11,210 bases of DNA from Treponema sp. GTDB lineage: Bacteria > Spirochaetota > Spirochaetia > Treponematales > Breznakiellaceae. Positions 1 to 5,884 of the stretch are shown here, piece after piece (the first letter of the stretch is position 1; every line of letters starts with the position of its first letter). The stretch covers positions 1 to 11,210 of the forward strand of contig JAIRUY010000023.1 in the NCBI GenBank assembly GCA_031254175.1, read 5' to 3'. Below the pieces are notes generated by a model, which was not told the origin of the DNA, did no database searches, and worked only from the letters and a program-made list of their open reading frames with translations. The position numbers were made by a program, and so were the translations under genes.

Positions 1-78
1 AAGGATTTGCACCCAATCATTATTGGATCAACAATTTTGTTCTTGTTATACTTCATATTGATGGGAATTAAGTTTTAG
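1..78 (+). CDS. C-terminal end of a membrane protein (5' truncated)
   Basis: Reading frame 1 is open from the first base and ends at TAG 76-78, giving 25 residues. They are almost all hydrophobic (Ile, Leu, Phe, Tyr) after a short polar start KDLHP and end GIKF, which looks like the last transmembrane helix of a multi-pass membrane protein. A strong hairpin terminator follows 17 bases later, supporting a real gene end on this strand. The family cannot be told from this fragment. The local composition is more AT-rich than the rest of the window. Confidence 0.6.
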   Translation, partial: KDLHPIIIGSTILFLLYFILMGIKF

Positions 79-94
79 TTCTATATGCCTTTTA

Positions 95-135
95 AAAACA
101 ACCTCTCCCTTTTGGGCGGGGTTGTTTTCATTTTT
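95..135 (+). terminator. Rho-independent terminator after the truncated membrane gene
   Basis: The arm AAAACAACC at 95-103 pairs with GGTTGTTTT at 120-128. An inner CCC/GGG helix (107-109 with 114-116) closes a TTTT loop, leaving a T·G wobble, a C-G pair and one mismatch between the two helices. A T-rich run follows (125-128 and 131-135). This is the only canonical hairpin-plus-T-tract in the window. It ends about 25 bases before the deoC start, so it may also reduce readthrough into deoC. Confidence 0.85.
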
Positions 136-160
136 GCGTGAGTTTTTTTGGAAAAAATAT

Positions 161-838
161 ATGACAAACGAAGAGATTTTTAAATACATCGATCATACGC
201 TTTTAAAGATGCCATCCTCGTGGGAGGAGATTAGGATTCTCTGTGATGAGGCGGTTCGATTTAAAACCGCTTCTGTCTGTGTTCCGCCTTCTTATGTATT
301 GCCTATTTACAAAGAATACGAAAACAAGCTGAATATTTGCACCGTGATTGGTTTTCCCCTTGGCTACAATGTTACGCCGGCAAAGGTTCTGGAAACAGAG
401 CAGGCTGTTAAAGACGGAGCCAATGAAATTGACATGGTTATAAATGTCGGTGATGTCAAGAATGGAAAGTTTGATAAAGTAAAGGAAGAAATCAAACAAA
501 TAAAAAAAGCCTGTGCGGGAATGGGCGGCGAAAAAATACTTAAGGTCATAATTGAAACCTGTTTTTTAACGGAAGAAGAAAAGGTGAGAATGTGCAGCAT
601 TGTTACGGAAGCAGGAGCTAACTATATTAAAACTTCAACAGGTTTTGGAACAGCGGGCGCAACTCTTGCGGACGTAGAACTTTTCAGGAAGCATATCGGC
701 GCTGGGGTGAAAATAAAAGCGGCAGGCGGCGTTAAAACACGCGAAGACCTTGAAGCATTTATCGCGGCAGGCGCCGCCCGCATCGGCACAAGTTCCGCAG
801 TTAAGCTTCTGGCAGGGGAGAAAGCTGCAGGTTATTAA
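161..838 (+). CDS. deoC: Deoxyribose-phosphate aldolase
   Basis: Cytoplasmic class I aldolase that cleaves 2-deoxyribose-5-phosphate to glyceraldehyde-3-phosphate and acetaldehyde in deoxynucleoside breakdown. The 225-residue product is a normal length for the short bacterial form. Family marks are visible: IDHTLL at 10-15, NEIDMVIN with Asp91, the Schiff-base lysine Lys157 in YIKTSTGFG, and the proton-relay lysine Lys186 in KIKAAGGVKT. ATG161 is chosen because homology begins there and a weak GGA lies 8 bases upstream; the in-frame TTG at 122 lies inside the terminator hairpin and adds a non-homologous leader. No other deo gene is adjacent within the window. Its last 38 bases overlap the convergent ltaE gene. 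Transcription probably comes from readthrough of the upstream terminator or from a weak promoter within the preceding coding tail. Confidence 0.96.
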   Translation: MTNEEIFKYIDHTLLKMPSSWEEIRILCDEAVRFKTASVCVPPSYVLPIYKEYENKLNICTVIGFPLGYNVTPAKVLETEQAVKDGANEIDMVINVGDVKNGKFDKVKEEIKQIKKACAGMGGEKILKVIIETCFLTEEEKVRMCSIVTEAGANYIKTSTGFGTAGATLADVELFRKHIGAGVKIKAAGGVKTREDLEAFIAAGAARIGTSSAVKLLAGEKAAGY

Positions 839-1853
839 AAACTTCTTCGCAGGCGTTAATTATCTGTTCCAGCTCTTTATCGCCAATCCAGTAATGAGTA
901 ACAAAACGATAAACGCCGTTTTCCGGCGGATTGATGATAATTCCGCGCTCTCTAAAACCGGATACAGCTTTTTTTGAACTTTCAGGACAGGACGCGGCAG
1001 ATTTAAAAAAAACCAAATTGATTTCAACAGAGTCGACATCAATACTTATTCCTTTTATGGCTGACAAAGCCAGCGCAAGTTTTTTTGCGCGTTTGTGATC
1101 TGCCGTCAGGAGCGGACTGTGATCCTCAAGCGCAATTATTCCTGCTGCAGCGAGGAAGCCTGTTTGCCGCATTCCGCCGCCCATCACTTTTCTTTTAAGC
1201 CTCGCCGCATCAATAAAATCTCTGGTTCCGGCAAGCAGGGAACCTGCCGGAGAGCAAAGTCCCTTTGACAGGCAGAACATCACAGAGTCTGCATTTGCAG
1301 CAATATCTTTGGCGCTGCAGCCAAGCGCGGCAGCGGCGTTAAAAATCCTCGCTCCGTCAAGATGTACGGGTATCTTCCACTCGCCTGCCAGAGAGGAAAC
1401 TGCTTTCATGTCAGCCAGTGAAACTGCTTTACCTGAGGAATGTGCGTTTTCAAGACAAACAAGCGATGTTGCGGGAGAATGTAAGTCCTGCCACCGCAGC
1501 CGCTTGCAGATTTCGTCAGGGTTTATAATACCGTCAGAGTCCGGGACACACCGGGTTTGCACTCCTGCAATAAACGCAGGCGCTCCCGCTTCGTGTTGTA
1601 CAATGTGACATTCTTCTCCAAGAATTACTTCGGTTCCGCGCTGACACCAGGTAAATAAAGCGAGTTGATTGCCAAAAGTTCCTGTCGGCACAAAAAGCGC
1701 CGCTTCTTTGCCAACTTTGCCGGCGGCTATTTCTTCAAGACGGTTGACTGTCGGATCATCGCCGTATACATCATCGCCAACTTCAGCCTGCGCCATTGCC
1801 TGACGCATGGCTTCGGTTGGTTTTGTAACAGTATCGCTCCGGATATCTATCAA
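801..1853 (-). CDS. ltaE: Low-specificity L-threonine aldolase (PLP-dependent)
   Basis: PLP enzyme that splits L-threonine or L-allo-threonine to glycine and acetaldehyde in the cytoplasm. The product is 350 residues, typical of the family. The N-terminus MIDIRSDTVTKP with GDDVYGDDPTV (26-36) is diagnostic. His86 sits where the ring-stacking histidine is expected, LDGAR (165-169) supplies the PLP-nitrogen Asp166, and Lys197 in CLSKGLCSPAGS is the Schiff-base lysine. The start codon is TTG (1853-1851), overlapping the hsp20 stop as TTGA, with a GAGGG ribosome binding site inside the hsp20 end; translation is therefore probably coupled to hsp20. The 3' end overlaps deoC by 38 bases with no hairpin between them. 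Acetaldehyde is a shared product of LtaE and DeoC, but they are on opposite strands, so a joint pathway is only a thought. Confidence 0.95.
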   Translation of the reverse strand: MIDIRSDTVTKPTEAMRQAMAQAEVGDDVYGDDPTVNRLEEIAAGKVGKEAALFVPTGTFGNQLALFTWCQRGTEVILGEECHIVQHEAGAPAFIAGVQTRCVPDSDGIINPDEICKRLRWQDLHSPATSLVCLENAHSSGKAVSLADMKAVSSLAGEWKIPVHLDGARIFNAAAALGCSAKDIAANADSVMFCLSKGLCSPAGSLLAGTRDFIDAARLKRKVMGGGMRQTGFLAAAGIIALEDHSPLLTADHKRAKKLALALSAIKGISIDVDSVEINLVFFKSAASCPESSKKAVSGFRERGIIINPPENGVYRFVTHYWIGDKELEQIINACEEVFNNLQLSPLPEA

Positions 1854-2452
1854 GTTCCCTCTTTCACAATCTCAATTCTTATTCCGTCATGTTGATCCGG
1901 CTCATCTTTGGGAGGGATTGAGACTCGAAGTATTCCGTTTTTGTAAACCGCTTTCACTTTTTCCTGCGCGTATTTATCAAGCGGGACAAAGTACTTCTGC
2001 TTTTCGCTGTCTTTCATTTTCAGCCGCCGTTTAAAGTAGCGCAAGCCTTGCGAAGCATGGCCGCCTTGCGAAGCATGGCCGCCTTGCGAAGTGACGACTT
2101 CCTCTGGTGGTTCCGCCGCGTCGCTGCCCAACCTTGCCGAAAAAACCATGTAATCACCCTGAAAGGAGAGGCTGATGTCTTTTTCATCAAAACCGGCCAG
2201 GGCAAATTCAAAGATAAGAGTTCTGTCTCCGGTTATGAGAACATTCATCGGAGGATATGAATAGTTGGGATAATAATCGGTATTCTCGTCGAAGAATTGT
2301 TTTCCGAAATTAAAAGGATTTTTGTTGAAGGCTGATTCGTCCATATCGCATTTGTTGAATTTCAAATTAAACTCGTTCTTAAAATCCTGGGCGGCTTCGA
2401 AAATTTCATCGAAAATATTACCCAGATCCATGTAATTTCTTGGTCCTTTCAT
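1850..2452 (-). CDS. Small heat shock protein, Hsp20/alpha-crystallin family
   Basis: ATP-independent holdase chaperone expected to form oligomers and bind unfolding proteins. The product is 200 residues. Residues 1-67 are a variable N-terminal arm rich in Phe, Asn and Asp. The alpha-crystallin domain runs from about 68 to 182, ending in the signature KNGILRVSIP (171-180). The C-terminal IRIEI (191-195) provides the I-x-I motif used for oligomer assembly. Residues 122-136 are a Gly/Ser/Gln/His repeat made by an 18-bp DNA duplication, in the loop before the dimer-exchange strand (RYFKRR). ATG at 2452 is chosen because AAAGGAG sits 8 bases upstream; an in-frame ATG at 2482 adds 10 residues but lacks such a site. 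It is the first gene of an hsp20-ltaE operon with its own promoter and a structured leader. Confidence 0.92.
   Translation of the reverse strand: MKGPRNYMDLGNIFDEIFEAAQDFKNEFNLKFNKCDMDESAFNKNPFNFGKQFFDENTDYYPNYSYPPMNVLITGDRTLIFEFALAGFDEKDISLSFQGDYMVFSARLGSDAAEPPEEVVTSQGGHASQGGHASQGLRYFKRRLKMKDSEKQKYFVPLDKYAQEKVKAVYKNGILRVSIPPKDEPDQHDGIRIEIVKEGT
2045..2091. repeat. 18-bp tandem direct repeat inside hsp20
   Basis: GCCTTGCGAAGCATGGCC occurs at 2045-2062 and again at 2063-2080 without any base change, followed by the first 11 bases of a third copy at 2081-2091. The unit is a multiple of three, so the minus-strand Hsp20 frame stays open and encodes the hexapeptide GGHASQ twice, with SQ before and G after. 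Identical copies suggest recent slippage. Confidence 0.95.
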
Positions 2453-2557
2453 AAAAGGCTCCTTTCTGCCGGAATGCTGCAAATGCTATGCCTTTTCCGG
2501 TCTTGATTAAATTAAGGAACCCCCATACGGGCGATTCCCGGGATACACTTCGATCCC
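2453..2557 (-). promoter_or_regulatory. hsp20 mRNA leader that can hide its ribosome binding site
   Basis: The predicted 105-base leader of hsp20 can fold back on its ribosome binding site. In RNA sense, GGUUCCUU (complement of 2514-2521) pairs with AAGGAGCC (complement of 2457-2464), 8 pairs with one G·U, covering the Shine-Dalgarno. Nested inside, CCGGAA (complement of 2495-2500) pairs with UUCCGG (complement of 2469-2474). A competing helix, AAAAGGC (2490-2496) with GCCUUUU (2453-2459), would cover the bases between the ribosome site and AUG. A 5-bp GGGAU/AUCCC hairpin (2540-2544 with 2553-2557) lies at the predicted 5' end. Heat-labile structures of this kind control hsp20 genes in several bacteria; here function is inferred from pairing alone. 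Confidence 0.5.
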
Positions 2558-2563
2558 ACATTA

Positions 2564-2592
2564 AATTTACATAAGTTTTCTCAAAAAGTCAA
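2564..2592 (-). promoter_or_regulatory. Predicted sigma70-type promoter of hsp20-ltaE
   Basis: On the minus strand TTGACT (2592-2587) is 5/6 to the -35 consensus and is separated by exactly 17 bases from TAAATT (2569-2564), 4/6 to the -10 consensus. Transcription would begin near 2557 with G and give a 105-base leader. I see no CIRCE inverted repeat in the region. Confidence 0.55.
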
Positions 2593-2611
2593 ATGGATGC
2601 ATGAGACAACT

Positions 2612-2649
2612 AGACCTGCCCTATAACTCGGTTAGTTATAGGCAGGTCT
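2612..2649. repeat. Inverted repeat 1: long near-perfect hairpin
   Basis: AGACCTGCCCTATAACT (2612-2628) pairs with AGTTATAGGCAGGTCT (2634-2649): 16 base pairs with one bulged C and a 5-base CGGTT loop. No T-tract follows on either strand. It lies 20 bases upstream of the hsp20 promoter and downstream of the ymdB-like gene. Confidence 0.85.
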
Positions 2650-2650
2650 C

Positions 2651-2689
2651 GCAGTTTTACGGTTTTCAACCTTAAAAACTGCAATTTTT
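2651..2689 (+). terminator. Inverted repeat 2: hairpin with a T-tract on the plus strand
   Basis: GCAGTTTT (2651-2658) pairs with AAAACTGC (2675-2682), and GGTT (2661-2664) pairs with AACC (2668-2671) inside it, giving an imperfect stem of about 12 pairs. AATTTTT (2683-2689) follows on the plus strand, so it has terminator form in that direction. No plus-strand gene ends nearby, so its use is uncertain; it may block antisense transcription or be part of a repeat cluster. It abuts inverted repeat 1 with one base between. Confidence 0.5.
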
Positions 2690-2697
2690 AGCGGAAT

Positions 2698-2725
2698 CTG
2701 TCCTGAAACTGAAGTTTCAGGACAG
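2698..2725. repeat. Inverted repeat 3: perfect 13-bp palindrome
   Basis: CTGTCCTGAAACT (2698-2710) is followed after GA by its exact complement AGTTTCAGGACAG (2713-2725). It starts 20 bases beyond the stop codon of the minus-strand ymdB-like gene, the right place for a 3' end hairpin, but the minus strand has no T-tract after it. It could act in transcript stabilisation or in factor-assisted termination. Confidence 0.8.
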
Positions 2726-2745
2726 TTCTACTACAATGAAAAATC

Positions 2746-3603
2746 TTATGGCATTTGAACAGGATGGCGAATCCGCTCTATGGAAAGAGCTTTGCCGTCT
2801 TTTCCAAGTTCCAGATAAACACCCTGTAATTCCGGCGCTTCCCACGCATCTCTTGTCCAGTCCGGGATGCCTGTAAGATACTCCTGAATACGTGATTTTA
2901 TTTCGCAGCCGCCGACAGACTGAATGCTTCCTGTTCTTCCCGCGTCACTGATTACAGCCGTTCCGCCGCTTAATATTGTTTCATCGGAAGTTTGAACTCT
3001 TGTGTGCGAACCTATAACGGCGGAACAGTGTCCGTCGGCAGCATAAAAGAATGTCTTTTTTTCCGCGCTTGCCTGAGCGTGAAAATCTACGATAATATAC
3101 GGCGTTTGTTTTTTCAGACGTTCCAGGAGGGAGGGAATATTCTGCCGGGCTTGTGAATGTTGTTTTTTCGAAATCGAAGGCACATATTTTTGGTTTGCAT
3201 CCGGCAGGACAGTAAACGGACTGTTGACGTGCAGACGGTTAAAACCGTTTTGCCCCATCAGGACAACTACGGCGATTTTTCCTTCGTCAGTTTTGAAAAT
3301 CTTTGAGCCGATGCCCGGAGCTTGAGGATTAAGATTTTCAGGTCTGAGTACAAAAGGTATTTTTTCGATATTTTCCGTTAAATCTTTCTTGTAAAAACAA
3401 CATTCTCCAAGGGTGATTGCGTTTGCGCCAAGTTTGTTAATGTAAGCGGCATGGCTGCGTCCAAGACCGTTTCCCCCGGTAGCGCCGTCAGCGCATACAA
3501 TGGCAAAATCCCAGGTAAATCGTGTTTTTAATACATTTAGGGCTTTCTTTAAGGCATAGATTCCGGCTTTACCAACCAGTTCTGCCACATAGAGTATTCT
3601 CAT
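2746..3603 (-). CDS. YmdB-family metallophosphoesterase homologue with altered metal ligands
   Basis: 285 residues with the layout of the YmdB/TIGR00282 calcineurin-like phosphoesterases, known in Bacillus for cyclic-nucleotide phosphodiesterase activity. Recognisable blocks are MRILYVAELVGKAG at the start, TGGNG (42-46), FVLRPENLNP (84-93), VVLMGQNGF, IIVDFHAQASAEK (170-182), GSHTRVQTSDE (198-208) and GGTAVISDAGRTG (213-225). Compared with the usual blocks, the first Asp is Glu8, the GEN motif is ADG (38-40), the GNH motif is GEC (66-68), and the final H-T-H is H-T-R (His200, Arg202). His175 and His200 are kept. The gene lies 5 bases after the TPR gene and is presumably co-transcribed and co-translated with it. 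ATG at 3603 has a weak GGTGA site upstream. Catalysis may be changed or lost. Confidence 0.8.
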   Translation of the reverse strand: MRILYVAELVGKAGIYALKKALNVLKTRFTWDFAIVCADGATGGNGLGRSHAAYINKLGANAITLGECCFYKKDLTENIEKIPFVLRPENLNPQAPGIGSKIFKTDEGKIAVVVLMGQNGFNRLHVNSPFTVLPDANQKYVPSISKKQHSQARQNIPSLLERLKKQTPYIIVDFHAQASAEKKTFFYAADGHCSAVIGSHTRVQTSDETILSGGTAVISDAGRTGSIQSVGGCEIKSRIQEYLTGIPDWTRDAWEAPELQGVYLELGKDGKALSIERIRHPVQMP

Positions 3604-3608
3604 TTATG

Positions 3609-4139
3609 CTATTCACCGCCGGGAGATATGTTCAGGCCGGAAAGAACACGTTCGAATTCCGCTGCGGCACGATAATCTCCCAGTTCTCTGCATGTATCAC
3701 GAAGGTTGTAAATGGCATCGTAATACTGAGGACAGATGCTGACTGATCTCTCAAAACAATTACGGGCTTCTTCCAGATTGTTTTTGTTAAAAAACAAAAC
3801 GCCCAGATTATTCCATGTTTTTGGATCGTATTCAAAACGCGCAAGAGCACAGAGGTAACATTCCTCGGCAAGTTCAAATTCTTTCATTTCATAATAAATA
3901 AGGCCCATGGAGTGCCAAGCTTCGGCAAGATCATCATCAATATTTATTGAACGCCTGAAACTTTCAATCGCGTCCGGGTAATCTCCTGTTTTTTGCTGCG
4001 CAATCCCCAAATTGAGCCAGAGAAGAGGATTTTCAGGCTCAATCGCAAGCGCTTTTTGGAACAGGGGAATTGCTTCAAAAGGGCGGTTTGCCTCGGTTAA
4101 TGCGATTCCTGAATTGTTCAAATTTGCGGCAGACTCCAT
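3609..4139 (-). CDS. Tetratricopeptide repeat (TPR) protein
   Basis: 176 residues made almost entirely of five consecutive 34-residue TPR units (about 4-37, 38-71, 72-105, 106-139 and 140-173). Typical positions are visible: WLNLG.A (41-47), AWHSMGLIYYEM (74-85) and TWNNLGVLFFNKNNLEEA (108-125), each followed by an A..F/CY..A helix. There is no signal peptide or membrane segment, so it is probably a cytoplasmic protein-binding scaffold. ATG at 4139 is chosen; GAGG lies 12 bases upstream, which is long. An in-frame TTG at 4157 would add six residues but lacks a ribosome site. It precedes the YmdB-like gene by 5 bases, and the two probably form one operon. The partner is unknown. Confidence 0.88.
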   Translation of the reverse strand: MESAANLNNSGIALTEANRPFEAIPLFQKALAIEPENPLLWLNLGIAQQKTGDYPDAIESFRRSINIDDDLAEAWHSMGLIYYEMKEFELAEECYLCALARFEYDPKTWNNLGVLFFNKNNLEEARNCFERSVSICPQYYDAIYNLRDTCRELGDYRAAAEFERVLSGLNISPGGE

Positions 4140-4246
4140 ATAGTAAATATACCTCAAAAAAGGAAGACAAACAATCGCAATTTTATTGACGAACGGAGCG
4201 ATGTCGCGTCTCTTGCATGGACGGCGAGACCTTAGCGAGTGAGGAA

Positions 4247-4270
4247 CCGCAGCAGGTTCGAACTCTGCGG
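4247..4270. repeat. Short inverted repeat in the divergent intergenic region
   Basis: CCGCAG (4247-4252) pairs with CTGCGG (4265-4270) around a GTTCGAAC core (4256-4263). GCAGGTTCGAACTCTGC also imitates a tRNA T-arm, but no D-arm, anticodon arm or acceptor stem can be built around it. It lies in the 219-base gap between the TPR gene and the cyclase gene, upstream of the cyclase -10 element. It may be a dispersed repeat; no second copy is obvious in this window. Confidence 0.4.
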
Positions 4271-4309
4271 TAAAACTCCGGCTTGAAAAGGCCTCTATTA
4301 TTTTATTTA

Positions 4310-4324
4310 ATTATACGGTATAAT
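4310..4324. promoter_or_regulatory. Palindromic double -10 element between divergent genes
   Basis: ATTATAC-G-GTATAAT is a perfect 7-1-7 palindrome. It provides a consensus TATAAT on the plus strand (4319-4324), leading to the cyclase gene, and another on the minus strand (4315-4310), leading to the TPR-ymdB operon. The sequence around it is AT-rich; no good -35 is seen on either side at 17 bases (a TTGAAA at 4283-4288 is too far from the plus -10). It could be a bidirectional promoter, an operator over a one-way promoter, or both. Confidence 0.55.
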
Positions 4325-4358
4325 ATTACAAGCATTTTTATAAAACGGAAGGGTGTCA

Positions 4359-5864
4359 GTGAAAGACATTGTTGAATTTAACAACGGAATGACAGATTAT
4401 GAGTTTTTTTCTTTTCTTTACGACAAGGTTATTTCCAGGGAAGTAACAACTTTCTCCAAGTTAAAAGAATTAATTCATCCGGTATTGCGGGAAAAATGGA
4501 CGCATCCGGTTATTATAAGAGCTTTTAATCTGATGAAACGCCTAAACTGGGGGTTTTTTGCAAATATTGACCCAACTTCGCACAAGAAACTTTGGAAAGA
4601 GCTGGTTATTGAAGACAGGGATTTTCCCGAAGCCGGAGACTTAAAAAAGACGCTGCAAATCTCGAACCTGTATGTTGCCATGTGTGATATACACGGCTAT
4701 ACAAAATTCTGTATGGAATCCAGAAAAAATCTATCCATGATGCACACGCTGGACTGGGCTATTGAAAATGAAATCCGCCGCATCTCTACTGCGTGCGGTG
4801 CAATCAGCCAGAGAGAACGCGGAGACGAAATGGTTATTGTTGCCGCAAGCGCTACTGACGCGTTGATGGTTACTTTGTGTATAATCGACTATTTTGAAAA
4901 GACCGATGTTGTAAGCGATCCTTCGATACCCACTAAACGCACCGGCAATGCCGAGGCTTTGCCGGTATTTAAAATTACTGCCGGAATTACCGGCGGCAAT
5001 ACTCAAAGCCCTTTAATCATTACAGAGAGAGGAAACCTTTCCGGCTTTCTTCTTAATTCCGGTGCGAGACTGCAAACAAGAGCAAACGAACTTTCACCAA
5101 AAGAATCCAGGATCATGATTGCCAAGCAGGTAATGATGAATTATGAAAAGGAAAATGCCGTAAATAAATGTATTTTGGCGCAGAATAACGCGCTTTATTT
5201 CTTTGATACCGGGCATATTGAATTTAAGGGAGTAATGATACCAACCTGCGAAGTTGTCTTTGACAAAAACGAACGCTACAAGGAAAAGTTTGCAGAGGAG
5301 ATGACAAAGCTTTTTGTATCTATTCGTGATAACTTGTGGGAACAGCGAATTTTTCAGGACTTGATAGAACTGCTCATAAAAGCCGTTCAGTCCATGCCAA
5401 AGTTTAATGTAACGCCCCATCATCCGCCTCAGGGTATGCAGACTGTTGCAAATGAATCTTATGTGCAGCTTTGCAGAATTTCGTATAAGGCATATATTGT
5501 AGACGAAGATTATTCCACGGCGGTTGAGTTCCTCCGTTATTTGATTGAGGTTAGTGAGATAATTCCGTCATTTGACAGATTGCTTCTTGATTATTTAAAG
5601 GGAGTTACTGAAAAGTACAAGATTCTTCTGACTGCGTATGAAGCCCAAATTGACAAGGAAGTGGAAGAAAAAGCCGCGCAGATTTTCCATGGTGATCATT
5701 ATAAAACATGGCTTGCCTCAAAGAACGGCTCGCAGGTTTATGAAAAATTGCGCGTAATCGGCCGCAAGAGCAAGGATATCCCCAAAAAGAAAACCCTGTG
5801 GCTTAATATGCTTGCGAAAAACAAGGAACAGATGGAGTTTACCCTGTACTCCGGAAAGAAGTAG
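4359..5864 (+). CDS. Divergent class III nucleotidyl cyclase-like protein
   Basis: 501 residues, no signal peptide or membrane helix. Residues about 104-301 match the class III adenylate/guanylate cyclase fold in order: LYVAMCDIHGYTKF with metal Asp110, QRERGDEMVIV with metal Asp156, KITAGITGG (206-214), NLSGFLLNSGARLQ with transition-state Asn233 and Arg237, and GHIEFKGVMIPTCEVVF (286-302). The usual adenine-selecting Lys and Asp positions appear as Arg152 and Asn226, so the substrate is uncertain. About 100 N-terminal and 200 C-terminal residues are mainly helical and unrecognised. The GTG at 4359 is chosen since GGAAGGG ends five bases before it; the GTG at 4353 overlaps that site. The gene diverges from TPR-ymdB; a cyclase next to a phosphodiesterase-type fold is suggestive but not proof of a shared signal. 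It ends 20 bases from the convergent MFS gene. Confidence 0.78.
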   Translation: MKDIVEFNNGMTDYEFFSFLYDKVISREVTTFSKLKELIHPVLREKWTHPVIIRAFNLMKRLNWGFFANIDPTSHKKLWKELVIEDRDFPEAGDLKKTLQISNLYVAMCDIHGYTKFCMESRKNLSMMHTLDWAIENEIRRISTACGAISQRERGDEMVIVAASATDALMVTLCIIDYFEKTDVVSDPSIPTKRTGNAEALPVFKITAGITGGNTQSPLIITERGNLSGFLLNSGARLQTRANELSPKESRIMIAKQVMMNYEKENAVNKCILAQNNALYFFDTGHIEFKGVMIPTCEVVFDKNERYKEKFAEEMTKLFVSIRDNLWEQRIFQDLIELLIKAVQSMPKFNVTPHHPPQGMQTVANESYVQLCRISYKAYIVDEDYSTAVEFLRYLIEVSEIIPSFDRLLLDYLKGVTEKYKILLTAYEAQIDKEVEEKAAQIFHGDHYKTWLASKNGSQVYEKLRVIGRKSKDIPKKKTLWLNMLAKNKEQMEFTLYSGKK

Positions 5865-5884
5865 CTTGAGACAAAAATTTTCCC

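Noticed and set aside
122..160. N-terminal extension of deoC from a TTG start at 122
   Set aside because: It begins inside the terminator stem, has no ribosome site and adds residues not found in the family.
203..600. Antisense open frames within deoC
   Set aside because: The deoC frame is fully explained by conserved motifs; the opposite-strand frames show no family pattern or ribosome site.
2453..2482. Longer Hsp20 from ATG 2482
   Set aside because: The strong AAAGGAG site lies eight bases before ATG 2452 and would be inside the coding region of the longer form; no site precedes 2482.
2483..2611. CIRCE heat-shock operator upstream of hsp20
   Set aside because: The TTAGCACTC/GAGTGCTAA inverted repeat is absent; only a 5-bp GGGAT/ATCCC hairpin is present.
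4249..4268. tRNA T-arm-like sequence (GCAGG, TTCGAAC loop, TCTGC)
   Set aside because: No acceptor stem, D-arm or anticodon arm can be placed around it, so it is not called a tRNA or tRNA remnant; kept only as a weak inverted repeat.
5865..5884. Terminator between the cyclase and MFS genes
   Set aside because: The 20-base gap contains AAAAATTTT but no stem able to form a stable hairpin.
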